Source: Aggregatibacter kilianii (lineage in GTDB: Bacteria; Pseudomonadota; Gammaproteobacteria; Enterobacterales; Pasteurellaceae). Taken from it: a stretch of 64,000 nucleotides of DNA. The translations under genes and the position numbers were made by a program. The notes beneath the pieces are model-generated. The model ran no database searches and was not told where the DNA came from. It was given only the letters and a program-made list of their open reading frames with translations. Numbering within the stretch: position 1 is the first letter of the stretch; every line of letters begins with the position of its first letter. The stretch is taken from positions 124,001-188,000 of the forward strand of contig NZ_NRCJ01000004.1 in the NCBI RefSeq assembly GCF_003129965.1, in the 5' to 3' direction. Positions 37,178-45,806 of this stretch are shown here, in pieces.

Positions 37178-38083
37178 TCAACCCAGAAGCAAGCCAAAAC
37201 TAAATAGCCCGTTGATAAGTAACGCCAATAGCGACATTTGCGCCAACATCGGACGTAACGCCGTCGGTTCTTTGTGGGTGAAGACAAACAGCGCGTGTTT
37301 CAATAACAGCGGGTAAGTCAGCAAAAAGGCAAAACTCAGTGGATTACGTAAGTTCATGGCGGCGAATAAGAGATAAAACAACGCGGCGACGGCAAGCAGC
37401 AGGCAATGATAAACTCGTCCGTTATGGGCGCCCAAACGGACTGCAAGGGTGTTTTTGCCGGCTTTACGATCTTGTTCAATATCACGTAAGTTATTGATAT
37501 TTAATACTGCAGTGGCTAACAGGCCGCTGGCGATAGCGGGCAGTAAAATGACGGTCGAAAAGGTATGTACCTGTAAATAATAGGTTCCGCCTACACCCAG
37601 TAAGCCGAAGAAAATCAATACCGAAATATCACCTAACCCCAAATAACCGTAAGGCTTGCTGCCCACGGTGTAAGTGATGGCGGCGATAATGGCAAGCACG
37701 CCGAGCACGGAAAAGGCGATTAAATCGCTTAAGTTTTGATATGCCGTACCGATTAACATCGCGCCGCACACAAAACTTAAGCCAATCATGACATACAGCC
37801 CTTTTTTCAGCTGTGTCGCGGAAATCGCTCCCTGTTGAATGCCGCGCAACGGGCCGATACGCTCGGCAGTGTCGGAGCCTTTTTGATGATCGCCGTAATC
37901 ATTGGCGAAGTTGGAAAGAATTTGCAGAAATAACGTGGTGAGTAAGCACAGCAGCGTAACGCCCCAATGGAGGCTTCCCGCCCAATAGGCAAGCGCCGAG
38001 CCGGTGAGAATGGTCGCCAAGGCTAACGGCAGGGTTTTTGGACGCGCCGTTTCAATCCACATTTTTATGGTATTTTTTGTCAT
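37178..38083 (-). CDS. menA: 1,4-dihydroxy-2-naphthoate polyprenyltransferase
   Basis: About 301 residues from the ATG at 38083 with a GTGGAAATT ribosome site; a GTG three codons upstream is the alternative. It is a UbiA-superfamily membrane enzyme that prenylates DHNA to demethylmenaquinone. The two Asp-rich motifs that bind the prenyl diphosphate are NFANDYGDHQKGSD (about 63-76) and NNLRDIEQDRKAGK (about 200-213). About eight TM segments follow the family pattern (RPKTLPLALATILTGSALA at the start). Menaquinones are the main quinones of this family of bacteria under low oxygen. Followed by rraA. Confidence 0.95.
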   Translation of the reverse strand: MTKNTIKMWIETARPKTLPLALATILTGSALAYWAGSLHWGVTLLCLLTTLFLQILSNFANDYGDHQKGSDTAERIGPLRGIQQGAISATQLKKGLYVMIGLSFVCGAMLIGTAYQNLSDLIAFSVLGVLAIIAAITYTVGSKPYGYLGLGDISVLIFFGLLGVGGTYYLQVHTFSTVILLPAIASGLLATAVLNINNLRDIEQDRKAGKNTLAVRLGAHNGRVYHCLLLAVAALFYLLFAAMNLRNPLSFAFLLTYPLLLKHALFVFTHKEPTALRPMLAQMSLLALLINGLFSFGLLLG

Positions 38084-38192
38084 AATTTCCACATTAACAA
38101 CGAAAAAACGCGATTTTTCACCGCACTTTTAGCTAAAATAGTGCGCTATTCTACAAGGTTATTCAGCAGATTTTAACTGTTTTAAGGAAAAT

Positions 38193-38909
38193 ATGTCCGA
38201 TTCTCTCACATTGCAGCCCGTCGCCGTTATTCATACGCCTTACAAAGAAAAATTTTCAGTGCCGCGCCAGCCGAATTTGGTGCAGGACGGCACCGGTATC
38301 GTCGAATTATTGCCGCCTTATAACCAAGCGGAAGCCGTACGCGGATTGGAACAATTCAGTCATCTTTGGCTGATTTTTCAATTCGACCAAATCCCGCAAG
38401 GCAAATGGCACCCCACCGTACGCCCGCCGCGTTTAGGCGGAAATCAACGCGTGGGCGTGTTTGCCTCCCGTTCTACCCACCGCCCGAATCCGCTTGGTTT
38501 ATCCAAAGTGGAATTGCGCCAAGTGGAATGCAAAAACGGCAAAATCTTGCTACACCTTGGATCCGTGGATTTGGTGGACGGCACGCCGATTCTCGACATC
38601 AAGCCTTATCTCGCCTATGCCGACAGCGAACCCGACGCCCTTTCCGGCTTCGCACAAACCGAGCCGAAACCTTTATTGCAGGTAGAATTTACGCCGGAAG
38701 CGGAAAGTGCGGTCAAAAAACACAGCGAAAATCGACCGCACTTACAACGTTTCATCATCCAAGTCATCCAACAAGACCCCCGCCCCGCCTACCAACAAGG
38801 CAAAACCACAGAACGCATTTACGGCATTTCGTTGTATGAATTTAACGTGCGATGGCGGATTAAGCCGGGGACGACGGATGTGGCGGAGGTGATGAGTCTG
38901 TCGGTTTAA
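38193..38909 (+). CDS. trmO: tRNA t6A37 N6-methyltransferase TrmO
   Basis: A 238-residue cytosolic enzyme that adds a methyl group to t6A37 of threonine tRNA, using SAM. The YaeB/TrmO beta-barrel domain is recognised by [17 protein letters not shown] at the N-terminus, [43 protein letters not shown] (SAM and tRNA site) and [15 protein letters not shown]. The C-terminal TrmO_C domain ends with [14 protein letters not shown]. Length matches E. coli TrmO (235). Two uptake signals lie inside the gene. It is divergent from menA and shares a 100-bp promoter region. Confidence 0.95.
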   Translation: MSDSLTLQPVAVIHTPYKEKFSVPRQPNLVQDGTGIVELLPPYNQAEAVRGLEQFSHLWLIFQFDQIPQGKWHPTVRPPRLGGNQRVGVFASRSTHRPNPLGLSKVELRQVECKNGKILLHLGSVDLVDGTPILDIKPYLAYADSEPDALSGFAQTEPKPLLQVEFTPEAESAVKKHSENRPHLQRFIIQVIQQDPRPAYQQGKTTERIYGISLYEFNVRWRIKPGTTDVAEVMSLSV

Positions 38910-38921
38910 TTGATTCACTTT

Positions 38922-38966
38922 TTGACTAAATTGCTTTATTCTGTGTATTACATTTTGCATTACATT
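38922..38966 (+). promoter_or_regulatory. relBE promoter with repeated operator ATTACATT
   Basis: A -35-like TTGACT (about 38922) is followed 16-18 bp on by the -10 region, which contains two direct copies of ATTACATT (38947-38954 and 38959-38966). They are spaced 12 bp start to start. Such repeats are usual binding sites for ribbon-helix-helix antitoxins. An AAAGGAG ribosome site follows. Confidence 0.5.
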
Positions 38967-38979
38967 AAAGGAGCTACTC

Positions 38980-39222
38980 ATGGCAACATTAAATGTTCGT
39001 TTAGATAATGAGTTAAAACAACAGGCTTATGCCGTATTAGAGCAATTAAATATTTCACCAAGTGAGGCAATTCGTCTTTATTTTCAATATATTACGGAAA
39101 ATCACAGTTTGCCGATAAAATCTGTTGTCGTCACGGATGAAGAGCAAGAATTACTAGAAACCGTGCGCTATCGTTTAGCTAATCCGCAAAAGGGAATCAA
39201 GGTTAGCTTAGATGATCTATGA
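38980..39222 (+). CDS. relB: RelB/DinJ-family antitoxin
   Basis: An 80-residue protein. The N-terminal ribbon-helix-helix domain (ATLNVRLDNELKQQAYAVLEQLNISPSEAIRLYFQYI, residues 2-38) dimerises and binds the operator; the C-terminal part (VTDEEQELLETVRYRLANPQKG) wraps the toxin. It is typical of the RelB/DinJ family. The last 11 bp overlap the toxin gene, which ensures coupled synthesis. The operator-like repeats upstream suggest autoregulation, with toxin acting as conditional co-repressor. The pair lies just before the restriction locus. Confidence 0.9.
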   Translation: MATLNVRLDNELKQQAYAVLEQLNISPSEAIRLYFQYITENHSLPIKSVVVTDEEQELLETVRYRLANPQKGIKVSLDDL

Positions 39223-39499
39223 ATTAGAATTTGACCCGCGAGCGTTAAAAGAATGGCATAAATTAGATGAGACGGTTCGTCATCAATTTAAGAAAAAATT
39301 GGCAGAAGTGCTTGTTAATCCGGAAATCCCGGCAAATCGTCTAAGTGATTTTTCGAATTGTTACAAGATTAAGTTACGAAAACTGGGCTACCGCTTGGTT
39401 TACCAAGTACAACATGAGCGAATTATGGTTTTTGTTGTTGCGGTGGGAAAACGTGAACGGGCGGAAATTTATACAAAAGCAAAAGAGCGGATTGAATAA
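39212..39499 (+). CDS. relE: RelE-family toxin (ribosome-dependent mRNA interferase)
   Basis: A 95-residue basic protein of the RelE/ParE fold, very close to E. coli RelE: YELEFDPRALKEWHKLDETVRHQFKKKLAEVL, RLSDFSNCYKIKLRKLGYRLVYQV and VVAVGKRERAEIYTKAKERIE. The conserved basic residues (the LRKLGYRL core Arg/Lys, and KRER near the end with the Tyr following) are those that cut mRNA in the ribosomal A site in RelE, so activity is likely intact. It overlaps the antitoxin by 11 bp and ends at a symmetrical terminator at 39498-39523. Confidence 0.92.
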   Translation: MIYELEFDPRALKEWHKLDETVRHQFKKKLAEVLVNPEIPANRLSDFSNCYKIKLRKLGYRLVYQVQHERIMVFVVAVGKRERAEIYTKAKERIE

Positions 39500-39523
39500 A
39501 AAGGGAGATTTATCTCCCTTTTT
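39498..39523. terminator. Bidirectional terminator between relE and hsdR
   Basis: AAAAAGGGAGA (39498-39508) and TCTCCCTTTTT (39513-39523) form an 11-bp perfect stem with a 4-nt loop and T runs on either strand. It ends the converging relBE and hsd transcripts. Confidence 0.9.
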
Positions 39524-39535
39524 CCTTTTGTTGTC

Positions 39536-42500
39536 TTAACAACTTAACTCATCCGCAATCTCTTCCGCCTGTTTCAAAACAAACTCCACTGCGTTTTCCG
39601 CCTGATCCGGCGGGTATTTATATTTCTGCAAGGCACGGCGAACAAGCAATCTGATTCTTGCCCGCACGGCTTCCTTGTGTTGCCAGTCGATGCTCACCGA
39701 TTTACGCAAAATATCGGTAATTTCTTTTGCCAATTTAGAAAGCACTTCATCGTTCATCAGTTCCTTCGCACTGTCGTTTTGCGAAAGAGCATCGTAGAAC
39801 GCCAATTCTGCCGTGCTTAAGCCGAGTTTTTCGCCACGCGATAAGCGTTCGGAAAAATCCCGCCCCATTTGCACGAGGGCATCGAGAATTTCCACCACGC
39901 TCAAATTATGATTGTGATATTGCGTGAGGGCCTCTTGCAAGCGTTGCTCGAAATCTTTTTGTGCGGTCAGATTTCGGCTGGCTTTGGCTTTGATTTCCTG
40001 CTTCAAATAACGCTCCATCGCCAGCACCCACAGGCTTTTGGTCTCGCTGTTTTTAATCGCTTGCAAAAATTCGTCGGAAAGCAAATTAATCTGCGTCTGT
40101 CCTTTGCCCAATAAATCGAACAAATCAATCGTGCCTTCCGACACAATGCTTTGGTTAATCAAGGCTTTGAGCTGAATCAGGCGTTCGTTTGCGCCTTTGC
40201 CTTTTTGTTCACGTTTAGAAAGCACGGCGCGCGCAGCATCGTAAAACGCAATTTCTTGCTGGTATGGCTGGGCTTCTTTCAACGCACCGCACAAGGCGTA
40301 ACCTTTTTTCAGGCTGCCGACGGTTTTCAAAAAGGCTTTTTTGCGCGGTTCAGGATCATCCGCATTATGCCAATGTTGATCGTGCGCTTTGCCTTCGTTA
40401 GGTAGTTGATCCAGCGTGGCGATATGGTTTGCCGCTGTCGCAATGGCTTTTAGCAATAACGCAGGTTCAGATTCTTGAATTGCCGTCTGAACCTCAAACG
40501 CTTTGCCTTCAATTGGTGTGGCAAATAAAGTGCGGACAAATTCCAGCTGTTCTTTCATTCTGAAGAACACGCTCTGCACATCTTCTGCCAGTTGCCCTTT
40601 GCCCGTGGAGTTGGTGTATTGCAGCGTGGCATCGCGCAACTCTTCCGCCAAACCCACATAATCCACAATCAGCCCGCCATTTTCGCGGCTTTTGTTTGCG
40701 AACACACGGTTCACGCGCGCAATCGCCTGCATCAGGTTATGCCCCTTCATCGGCTTGTCGAGATACATGGTGTTACAGCACGGCGCATCAAAACCCGTCA
40801 GCCACATATCGCGCACAATCACTACTTTCAGCGGATCGGCAGGGTCTTTAAAACGACGTTCCAGCGTTTGCTTTTCCTGCTTGCTGTAAACGTGTTTCTG
40901 TATTTCAGGCGCATCGCTTGCTGAACCTGTCATCACAATTTTTATCGCCCCTTCATTGATGCTGTCTGAATGCCATTCAGGGCGAAGAGCGATAATCTGA
41001 TTGTACAAATCCACGCAAATTTGACGGCTGGAAACGACAATCATCGCCTTGCCATCTTGCTGCTCATTACGTTTTGCAAAATGCGCAACAAAATCGACCG
41101 CGAGATCGTGCAGCCGCGCTTCCGAACCGAGCAATTTTTCCCGCAGGCGTAATTTCGGGTTTTCTTCGCCTTCCAGCAACTCGTCAATTTCTGCAAATAA
41201 TTCATCGTGATTGGCATTTTCCGCTAGTTTGATTTGGCGTGCTTCGTAAATAATCGGCACGGTTGCGCCGTCTTCCACCGCATCTTGCAAGTCATAAATG
41301 GAGACATACCGCCCAAACACATCTTGCGTATCGCGATCTTCAAGGCTGATTGGCGTACCCGTAAAACCAATAAAGGAGGCGTTCGGCAGGGCATCGCGCA
41401 AATGGCGGGCATAACCAGCTTGGAATTTGCCCTTGTGCAGTTTTTGCGTAAAGCCATATTGGGAGCGGTGGGCTTCATCGCTAATCACAATAATGTTGGA
41501 ACGATTATTCAGCACAGGGAATTGGCTCTCTTCTTCATCTAAGCCGAATTTTTGAATGGTAGTGAAGAACACTCCGCCCGATTCCCGCTCGCTCAATAAT
41601 TGGCGCAAGGCATCGCGATCTTCCACCTGCTGCGGCGTTTGCTTAATCAAGGCTTTGCCGCTGCTGAATGTTTGGAACAACTGACCGTCTAAATCGTTGC
41701 GGTCGGTAACGACTAAAATCGTCGGGTTTATTAATTCAGGTTGGGAAAGCAGTTTGCCCGCGTAAAACAACATCGAAATAGATTTGCCCGAACCCTGCGT
41801 GTGCCACATCACGCCGATGCGCTTGTCGCCCTGTTCGCTTGTGGCAAAAATGGTGGATTCCACCGCTTCATTTACGCCGTAATATTGATGATACGCCGCG
41901 ATTTTCTTGATTAACGCACCGTTAGAAGCACGTTCAAACAGCACAAAATAACGCACATAATCCAGCAGTTTTTGCGGGGTGAGCAAACCATTGAGCAGAT
42001 TTTGCAATTCATCACCAAAATCCAACCGCTTGCTTTGTGCCTTTTCGTCCACCACCTTCCACGGCGTAAAACGCTGAAAATCCGCCGAAAGCGAACCCAG
42101 CCGTGCATTCAAGCCATCGCTGATAATCAGTGTTTGGTTATAAACGAACAAATCGGCGATTTCATCTTTATAGGTCTGCAACTGATTGAATGCCTGCAAC
42201 AAATCCGCCGATTCGCGCAGCGGATTTTTCAGCTCAAACACCACCAAAGGCAAACCGTTCACAAAGCCGATAATATCGGGAATCCGCTTGCCGCCTTTAC
42301 GACTGCGAATTTCCAGCTGGTTCACCATCACAAAGCGATTGTTCGCCACATTCTCAAAATCCACCAAACGCGCCACATCAAATTTCTGCTCACCATTTTG
42401 CTGATATTCCACCTTCACGCCATCACGTAACAGCTGATAAAACGCCTGATTCCGCCCCACCAGATCGCCAATCTCCCCCTTGGTTACCGATTTAACGACA

Positions 42501-42700
42501 AAATCCACCGCACTTTCAGGCAGCTGCGGATTAAGCTTGCGCACCGCTTGGCGAAGCTGTTCCACAAACACCACCCCGCCCAAATCCCCACGGGCAAAAT
42601 CGCCTTCGGAAACCGCGAGATCTTTGCCGTAGAAGTGTTGCCAGCCGAGTTTTTCAAGGCGGGAGAGAGTGAGTTGTTCAATATCATTTTCATTGATCAT
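39536..42700 (-). CDS. hsdR: Type I restriction enzyme endonuclease subunit HsdR
   Basis: A 1054-residue motor and nuclease subunit. The N-terminal PD-ExK nuclease has PDIIGFVNGLPLVVFELK (Asp142, Glu156, Lys158). The superfamily 2 translocase follows: Walker A HTQGSGKS (300-307), DEAH box (408-411), FIGFTGTPI (motif III), VVIVRDMWLTGFD and QAIARVNRVF (motifs V-VI). A C-terminal helical region (about 850-1054) docks onto the methylase. All key residues are present and length is normal. It cuts DNA far from the recognition site after translocation. It is last in the locus, 64 bp after the FtsZ-like gene and separated from hsdS by two extra genes. Confidence 0.96.
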   Translation of the reverse strand: MINENDIEQLTLSRLEKLGWQHFYGKDLAVSEGDFARGDLGGVVFVEQLRQAVRKLNPQLPESAVDFVVKSVTKGEIGDLVGRNQAFYQLLRDGVKVEYQQNGEQKFDVARLVDFENVANNRFVMVNQLEIRSRKGGKRIPDIIGFVNGLPLVVFELKNPLRESADLLQAFNQLQTYKDEIADLFVYNQTLIISDGLNARLGSLSADFQRFTPWKVVDEKAQSKRLDFGDELQNLLNGLLTPQKLLDYVRYFVLFERASNGALIKKIAAYHQYYGVNEAVESTIFATSEQGDKRIGVMWHTQGSGKSISMLFYAGKLLSQPELINPTILVVTDRNDLDGQLFQTFSSGKALIKQTPQQVEDRDALRQLLSERESGGVFFTTIQKFGLDEEESQFPVLNNRSNIIVISDEAHRSQYGFTQKLHKGKFQAGYARHLRDALPNASFIGFTGTPISLEDRDTQDVFGRYVSIYDLQDAVEDGATVPIIYEARQIKLAENANHDELFAEIDELLEGEENPKLRLREKLLGSEARLHDLAVDFVAHFAKRNEQQDGKAMIVVSSRQICVDLYNQIIALRPEWHSDSINEGAIKIVMTGSASDAPEIQKHVYSKQEKQTLERRFKDPADPLKVVIVRDMWLTGFDAPCCNTMYLDKPMKGHNLMQAIARVNRVFANKSRENGGLIVDYVGLAEELRDATLQYTNSTGKGQLAEDVQSVFFRMKEQLEFVRTLFATPIEGKAFEVQTAIQESEPALLLKAIATAANHIATLDQLPNEGKAHDQHWHNADDPEPRKKAFLKTVGSLKKGYALCGALKEAQPYQQEIAFYDAARAVLSKREQKGKGANERLIQLKALINQSIVSEGTIDLFDLLGKGQTQINLLSDEFLQAIKNSETKSLWVLAMERYLKQEIKAKASRNLTAQKDFEQRLQEALTQYHNHNLSVVEILDALVQMGRDFSERLSRGEKLGLSTAELAFYDALSQNDSAKELMNDEVLSKLAKEITDILRKSVSIDWQHKEAVRARIRLLVRRALQKYKYPPDQAENAVEFVLKQAEEIADELSC

Positions 42701-42764
42701 AGGTTTTCCTTTTGATTTGGGGCGGAGCGGTTATTAGTTATGTGCAATTTGTAAATGAATAGGT

Positions 42765-43502
42765 TTAAAACGTTACAATGGCGGTTATTTCAGTTTCCAT
42801 TCCTTGTAAGCGCTCAAGAAGCGTTGAACTATAAAGAATGATTGACTCTTGAGATAATTTTTTATCCTCCAGATGATTATTAATTGTATCTATGTGATTA
42901 CATATTTCCTTAAGCATGCTACGGTCGGCTGTTTTGCTCTTAGCGATATGAAGAAATAAACCGGTAGCTCGTTCAAGTGGCATATTTTTTTCAGATAATT
43001 GTTTGAGCAGTTCATTAACGACATCTTCTGAAGAGGCGTTAACATGAACTGCAAAATTTGTTTTGCCATATGTGGTGAAAAAATAATAGAGATCTGCATA
43101 CATAAGCGGATGACTAAACGCCGCCCACGAGGAGTTAATAATCGCTTCAGCAACTTTTGAACAGAGTTCAATTGAAGAGCTATCAATAAAGCAACCATTA
43201 AAATTCATTTCGGGTGACGGATTCGTGCAACCGAAGACAATCACGAAACTTGAAACTGAATTTGCAATTTTCTCCCATTCTTCCTTGGTAAGTTCATCTG
43301 AAAGCACGAATACCAAGTCACTGTTAGTTAAGATAGTATCGGTGATCTTATCGATTGAATAAAATTGAGGTTTTAAATACCCTTCGTGTTCGTCATATAA
43401 CAGATTTAAATTTATATAACTAGCAACCTGTTCGCCGAATTCTCCCTTTTTGATGATAGAAAGATGTGTGCCAATATCTTCGTTAGTTTTTGATTCAGTC
43501 AT
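42765..43502 (-). CDS. Unknown 245-aa protein, possibly a degenerate FtsZ/tubulin-fold protein
   Basis: No family is certain. By eye the order of segments resembles FtsZ: a start loop IIKKGEFGEQVASYIN in place of the Gly-rich T1 loop, FYSIDKITDTI, SDLVFVLSDEL, SFVIVFGCTNP (strand 5 plus KPF-like loop), then HPLMYADLYYFFTTYG. That last segment is where FtsZ has NVDFADVRTVM; only the second Asp is kept. The C-terminal part is LERATGLFLHIAKSK, where FtsZ has GAxGVLVNITxG, and ends in EITAIVTF. The GGGTGTG nucleotide signature is absent, so GTP binding is doubtful. It is AT-rich, has no uptake signal, and has its own extended -10. It lies between FRG and hsdR genes in a restriction locus. Confidence applies to the gene being real; the fold idea is about 0.4. 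Confidence 0.85.
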   Translation of the reverse strand: MTESKTNEDIGTHLSIIKKGEFGEQVASYINLNLLYDEHEGYLKPQFYSIDKITDTILTNSDLVFVLSDELTKEEWEKIANSVSSFVIVFGCTNPSPEMNFNGCFIDSSSIELCSKVAEAIINSSWAAFSHPLMYADLYYFFTTYGKTNFAVHVNASSEDVVNELLKQLSEKNMPLERATGLFLHIAKSKTADRSMLKEICNHIDTINNHLEDKKLSQESIILYSSTLLERLQGMETEITAIVTF

Positions 43503-43541
43503 TTTTATGGTTATCCTATGTGTTGTTATTTAAATTTGTCG

Positions 43542-43550
43542 ATTATAGCA
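43542..43550 (-). promoter_or_regulatory. Extended -10 promoter element of the 245-aa gene
   Basis: TGCTATAAT on the minus strand (43550-43542) is a perfect extended -10, 40 bp upstream of the start. The -35 is weak. It could drive the 245-aa gene and hsdR independently of hsdM. Confidence 0.5.
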
Positions 43551-43615
43551 ACCTCATCTATCAACTCTTTTTTTTAGCAAAGAGGAGTTAGGGGGGAGAT
43601 TTGGCAGAAGTGAAA

Positions 43616-44461
43616 TCAATCTCGTGGGTAAGGTTTTGCTCTTTCTATATCTTTCTTTAATCTCTCATTTGCCTCTAAAATAGCTCCTTGAATATCTGGA
43701 TAAATCGTTTCAAATTTAATTCCGATATGTTTTAAATAAACAAGAATTTCATCTCTCAATGTATTAGCAATATAGAATTTCGTACTGCATAAAACCTTTT
43801 TTAAATGATCTTCTTCAGTACGTATTTTGTTTTCTAATGTTTCAATACCTTGCTGAGTGATAAACAAACCTTGTTGAGCAGATATTCTTCCTATTGGATC
43901 TGCATATGGTACAAAACATTCTGAAACATATGATCCGCCAACGTTAAAAAATTTCATATGGGTTCGATAAACTGCTCTATACTTCACTTTTTTCTCTTTT
44001 TCAAAAGCAAAAAATAAAGCTACATAGAAATTTGTCGTCCAATCCAATAATGGCGTTTTCAATCCCAAGTGTTGCCCAACAGCCCATAATTCATTGATAT
44101 ATTCAGTCTCTTGAGTTTTTCTCAGCAAAGATTGTTCAGATAATCTTCCTCTGGCTAGTTGTCTAAAATTTTCATGATGAAAGTATGGATCAATACATTT
44201 TCCTTTTGTTTCTCGTTGGAATGTGCTTTCTAATTTCCAATTTGAATCTGCTTGACCACGATATATAAAACCTTCATCTTGTTTTTCGTTTGCATAGATT
44301 TCTTTCAGTAGATATTCAAGCTGTTGTAGCGTCCTGATTTTGATACATTGAGAATATCCTACTAAGCCGTCATCAAACTTTTCAATTTGAAATTTTTGTT
44401 TAAACAAAGGTTTTCTTTTATCAATAAAAGGAAGTTCTTTTAGATTTGTTAGTTTAGGCAT
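43616..44461 (-). CDS. FRG-domain protein within the type I restriction locus
   Basis: About 281 residues from the ATG at 44461, which overlaps the hsdS stop by 8 bp, implying translational coupling. The FRG domain is clear: GFIYRGQADSNWKLESTFQRE (about residues 67-88) holds the F/Y-RG signature, and HLGLKTPLLDWTTNFYVALFFAF (about 130-152) the second core block with the GLxTxLLDWT motif. FRG proteins are found in toxin-like and defence settings, but the biochemical activity is not established. There is no TM segment. The gene is AT-rich and lacks uptake signals, pointing to recent arrival. A guard or effector role for the restriction system is an inference. Confidence 0.88.
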   Translation of the reverse strand: MPKLTNLKELPFIDKRKPLFKQKFQIEKFDDGLVGYSQCIKIRTLQQLEYLLKEIYANEKQDEGFIYRGQADSNWKLESTFQRETKGKCIDPYFHHENFRQLARGRLSEQSLLRKTQETEYINELWAVGQHLGLKTPLLDWTTNFYVALFFAFEKEKKVKYRAVYRTHMKFFNVGGSYVSECFVPYADPIGRISAQQGLFITQQGIETLENKIRTEEDHLKKVLCSTKFYIANTLRDEILVYLKHIGIKFETIYPDIQGAILEANERLKKDIERAKPYPRD

Positions 44462-45806
44462 TGATTTCCCCACTCAATAATCTAGGTAACAACAAATCTC
44501 TAATTTCTGAAAGTGTCTGTGTGTTCTCATTATTTTTTAAAATGAGAGTGCGATATTCTTCCCATTTTCTATTAAAAAGAGAGATTGTTTTTTCATCAGG
44601 AATAATACAATCAATGGATTGAAAATCTTTCAGTTTCAGAGTTTGACGAACAGAACCTGTGCAAAGGGTCTGAATCTTTATCTTAGTTGTTTCTAGGTTG
44701 ATCATTCTTTTCATAAGCCAATGATATTTATCAGATACGCTAAATACTTCATATACTGGACTAACCGCGCCCAAATACTCACTTTCGTGCAAGCCGATAG
44801 ATCCGATGTTTATTCGAGCAGGGTTATAGGCAAAATCCCACTGATAAACTTTGAGATACTTATCAATGCTTTTACTGAAAACCTGCTTAGTAAAATACTC
44901 CTCGGATTTGACTAATTCTCCGCTAGATACAGCCGATAATACGGTTGCTGGATCGTTTTTTACTTTTTCCCGTCTTGGTTGAGTAATATCTGCAAAAATG
45001 CCGACCTCCCACCCCCTCGGCACTTCAACCCCATCAACTTCCCCCATCTCACTCGGAAACGCAGCCGCAATCTCCGCCAATTCCGCATAGCGTTCTGGCT
45101 CAAGTGCGGTCAATTCTTCCGCCGTTTTTCCGCTGATTGCCGACATCGCAGCAAGTTCCGCTTCGGCTTGGTTTTTGCCATCAGCAAGGGCGGCGGCTTT
45201 GGCGCGTACGGGGTCGAAATCCACAAACCAGCTTTTAAAAATCGCTTGAGCGATCTGTTCTAGGGTTTGGTTGATTTGGGTATTGAGTTGGATTTTATCT
45301 ATAAAAGCAAAAATTGTTTCTGTAATTTTTTTCTGTTCATTTAAGGGTGGTAATTTAAATTCAAACTTAGACATATCACCTACTTTCATATTAGGTTGTG
45401 CAGCTGTTCCGCTTGAAATAGCATTAATATGACTTTTGAAATTAATAGATTGCATAACGCAATAAATAAATTCGGGTGTGGCAAAATTTTTATTTACTCT
45501 AATTCTTGCCAATCCATTATTAAAAACGGACTCTAAATCATTTCTTATTAGTTTATTAACACCGATAGAACCGCCAGTTCTAGCAATAATAATGTCGCCA
45601 GAAATTAACTTATATTTATCGTAATCAGATTTTTTTGTTTCTGTAAAACCCCATTCATTAAAAGATTTATCTTGAGAAATATCTTGTATTCTCAAGCAAC
45701 GTAAATTTGTTTTATGTTCAACAATCGGCGCTCTACGAATAGCATCTAATCCTGTATTAATACTTTCGGTTACCTCTTCTAATGTTACCGTTTGCCAATT
45801 ACTCAT
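44454..45806 (-). CDS. hsdS: Type I restriction enzyme specificity subunit HsdS
   Basis: About 450 residues from the ATG at 45806, which overlaps the hsdM stop by 8 bp. Two target recognition domains are visible: the first (about 1-150, ending KFELPPLNEQ-like KFELKLPPLNEQ region) and the second (about 265-415). They are separated by the conserved helix QTLEQIAQAIFKSWFVDFDPVRAK and closed by TLSEIRDLLLPRLLSGEI. The DNA of both recognition domains is AT-rich, while the central spacer is GC-rich and has an uptake signal (about 45103), a mosaic expected from exchange of recognition domains. Each domain reads one half of the bipartite site; the site cannot be predicted. Confidence 0.94.
   Translation of the reverse strand: MSNWQTVTLEEVTESINTGLDAIRRAPIVEHKTNLRCLRIQDISQDKSFNEWGFTETKKSDYDKYKLISGDIIIARTGGSIGVNKLIRNDLESVFNNGLARIRVNKNFATPEFIYCVMQSINFKSHINAISSGTAAQPNMKVGDMSKFEFKLPPLNEQKKITETIFAFIDKIQLNTQINQTLEQIAQAIFKSWFVDFDPVRAKAAALADGKNQAEAELAAMSAISGKTAEELTALEPERYAELAEIAAAFPSEMGEVDGVEVPRGWEVGIFADITQPRREKVKNDPATVLSAVSSGELVKSEEYFTKQVFSKSIDKYLKVYQWDFAYNPARINIGSIGLHESEYLGAVSPVYEVFSVSDKYHWLMKRMINLETTKIKIQTLCTGSVRQTLKLKDFQSIDCIIPDEKTISLFNRKWEEYRTLILKNNENTQTLSEIRDLLLPRLLSGEINA

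Noticed and set aside
42890-43198. Alternative frame of 102 codons inside the 245-aa gene
   Set aside because: It overlaps the longer frame, which has an extended -10 promoter and a plausible start; codon use favours the longer one.
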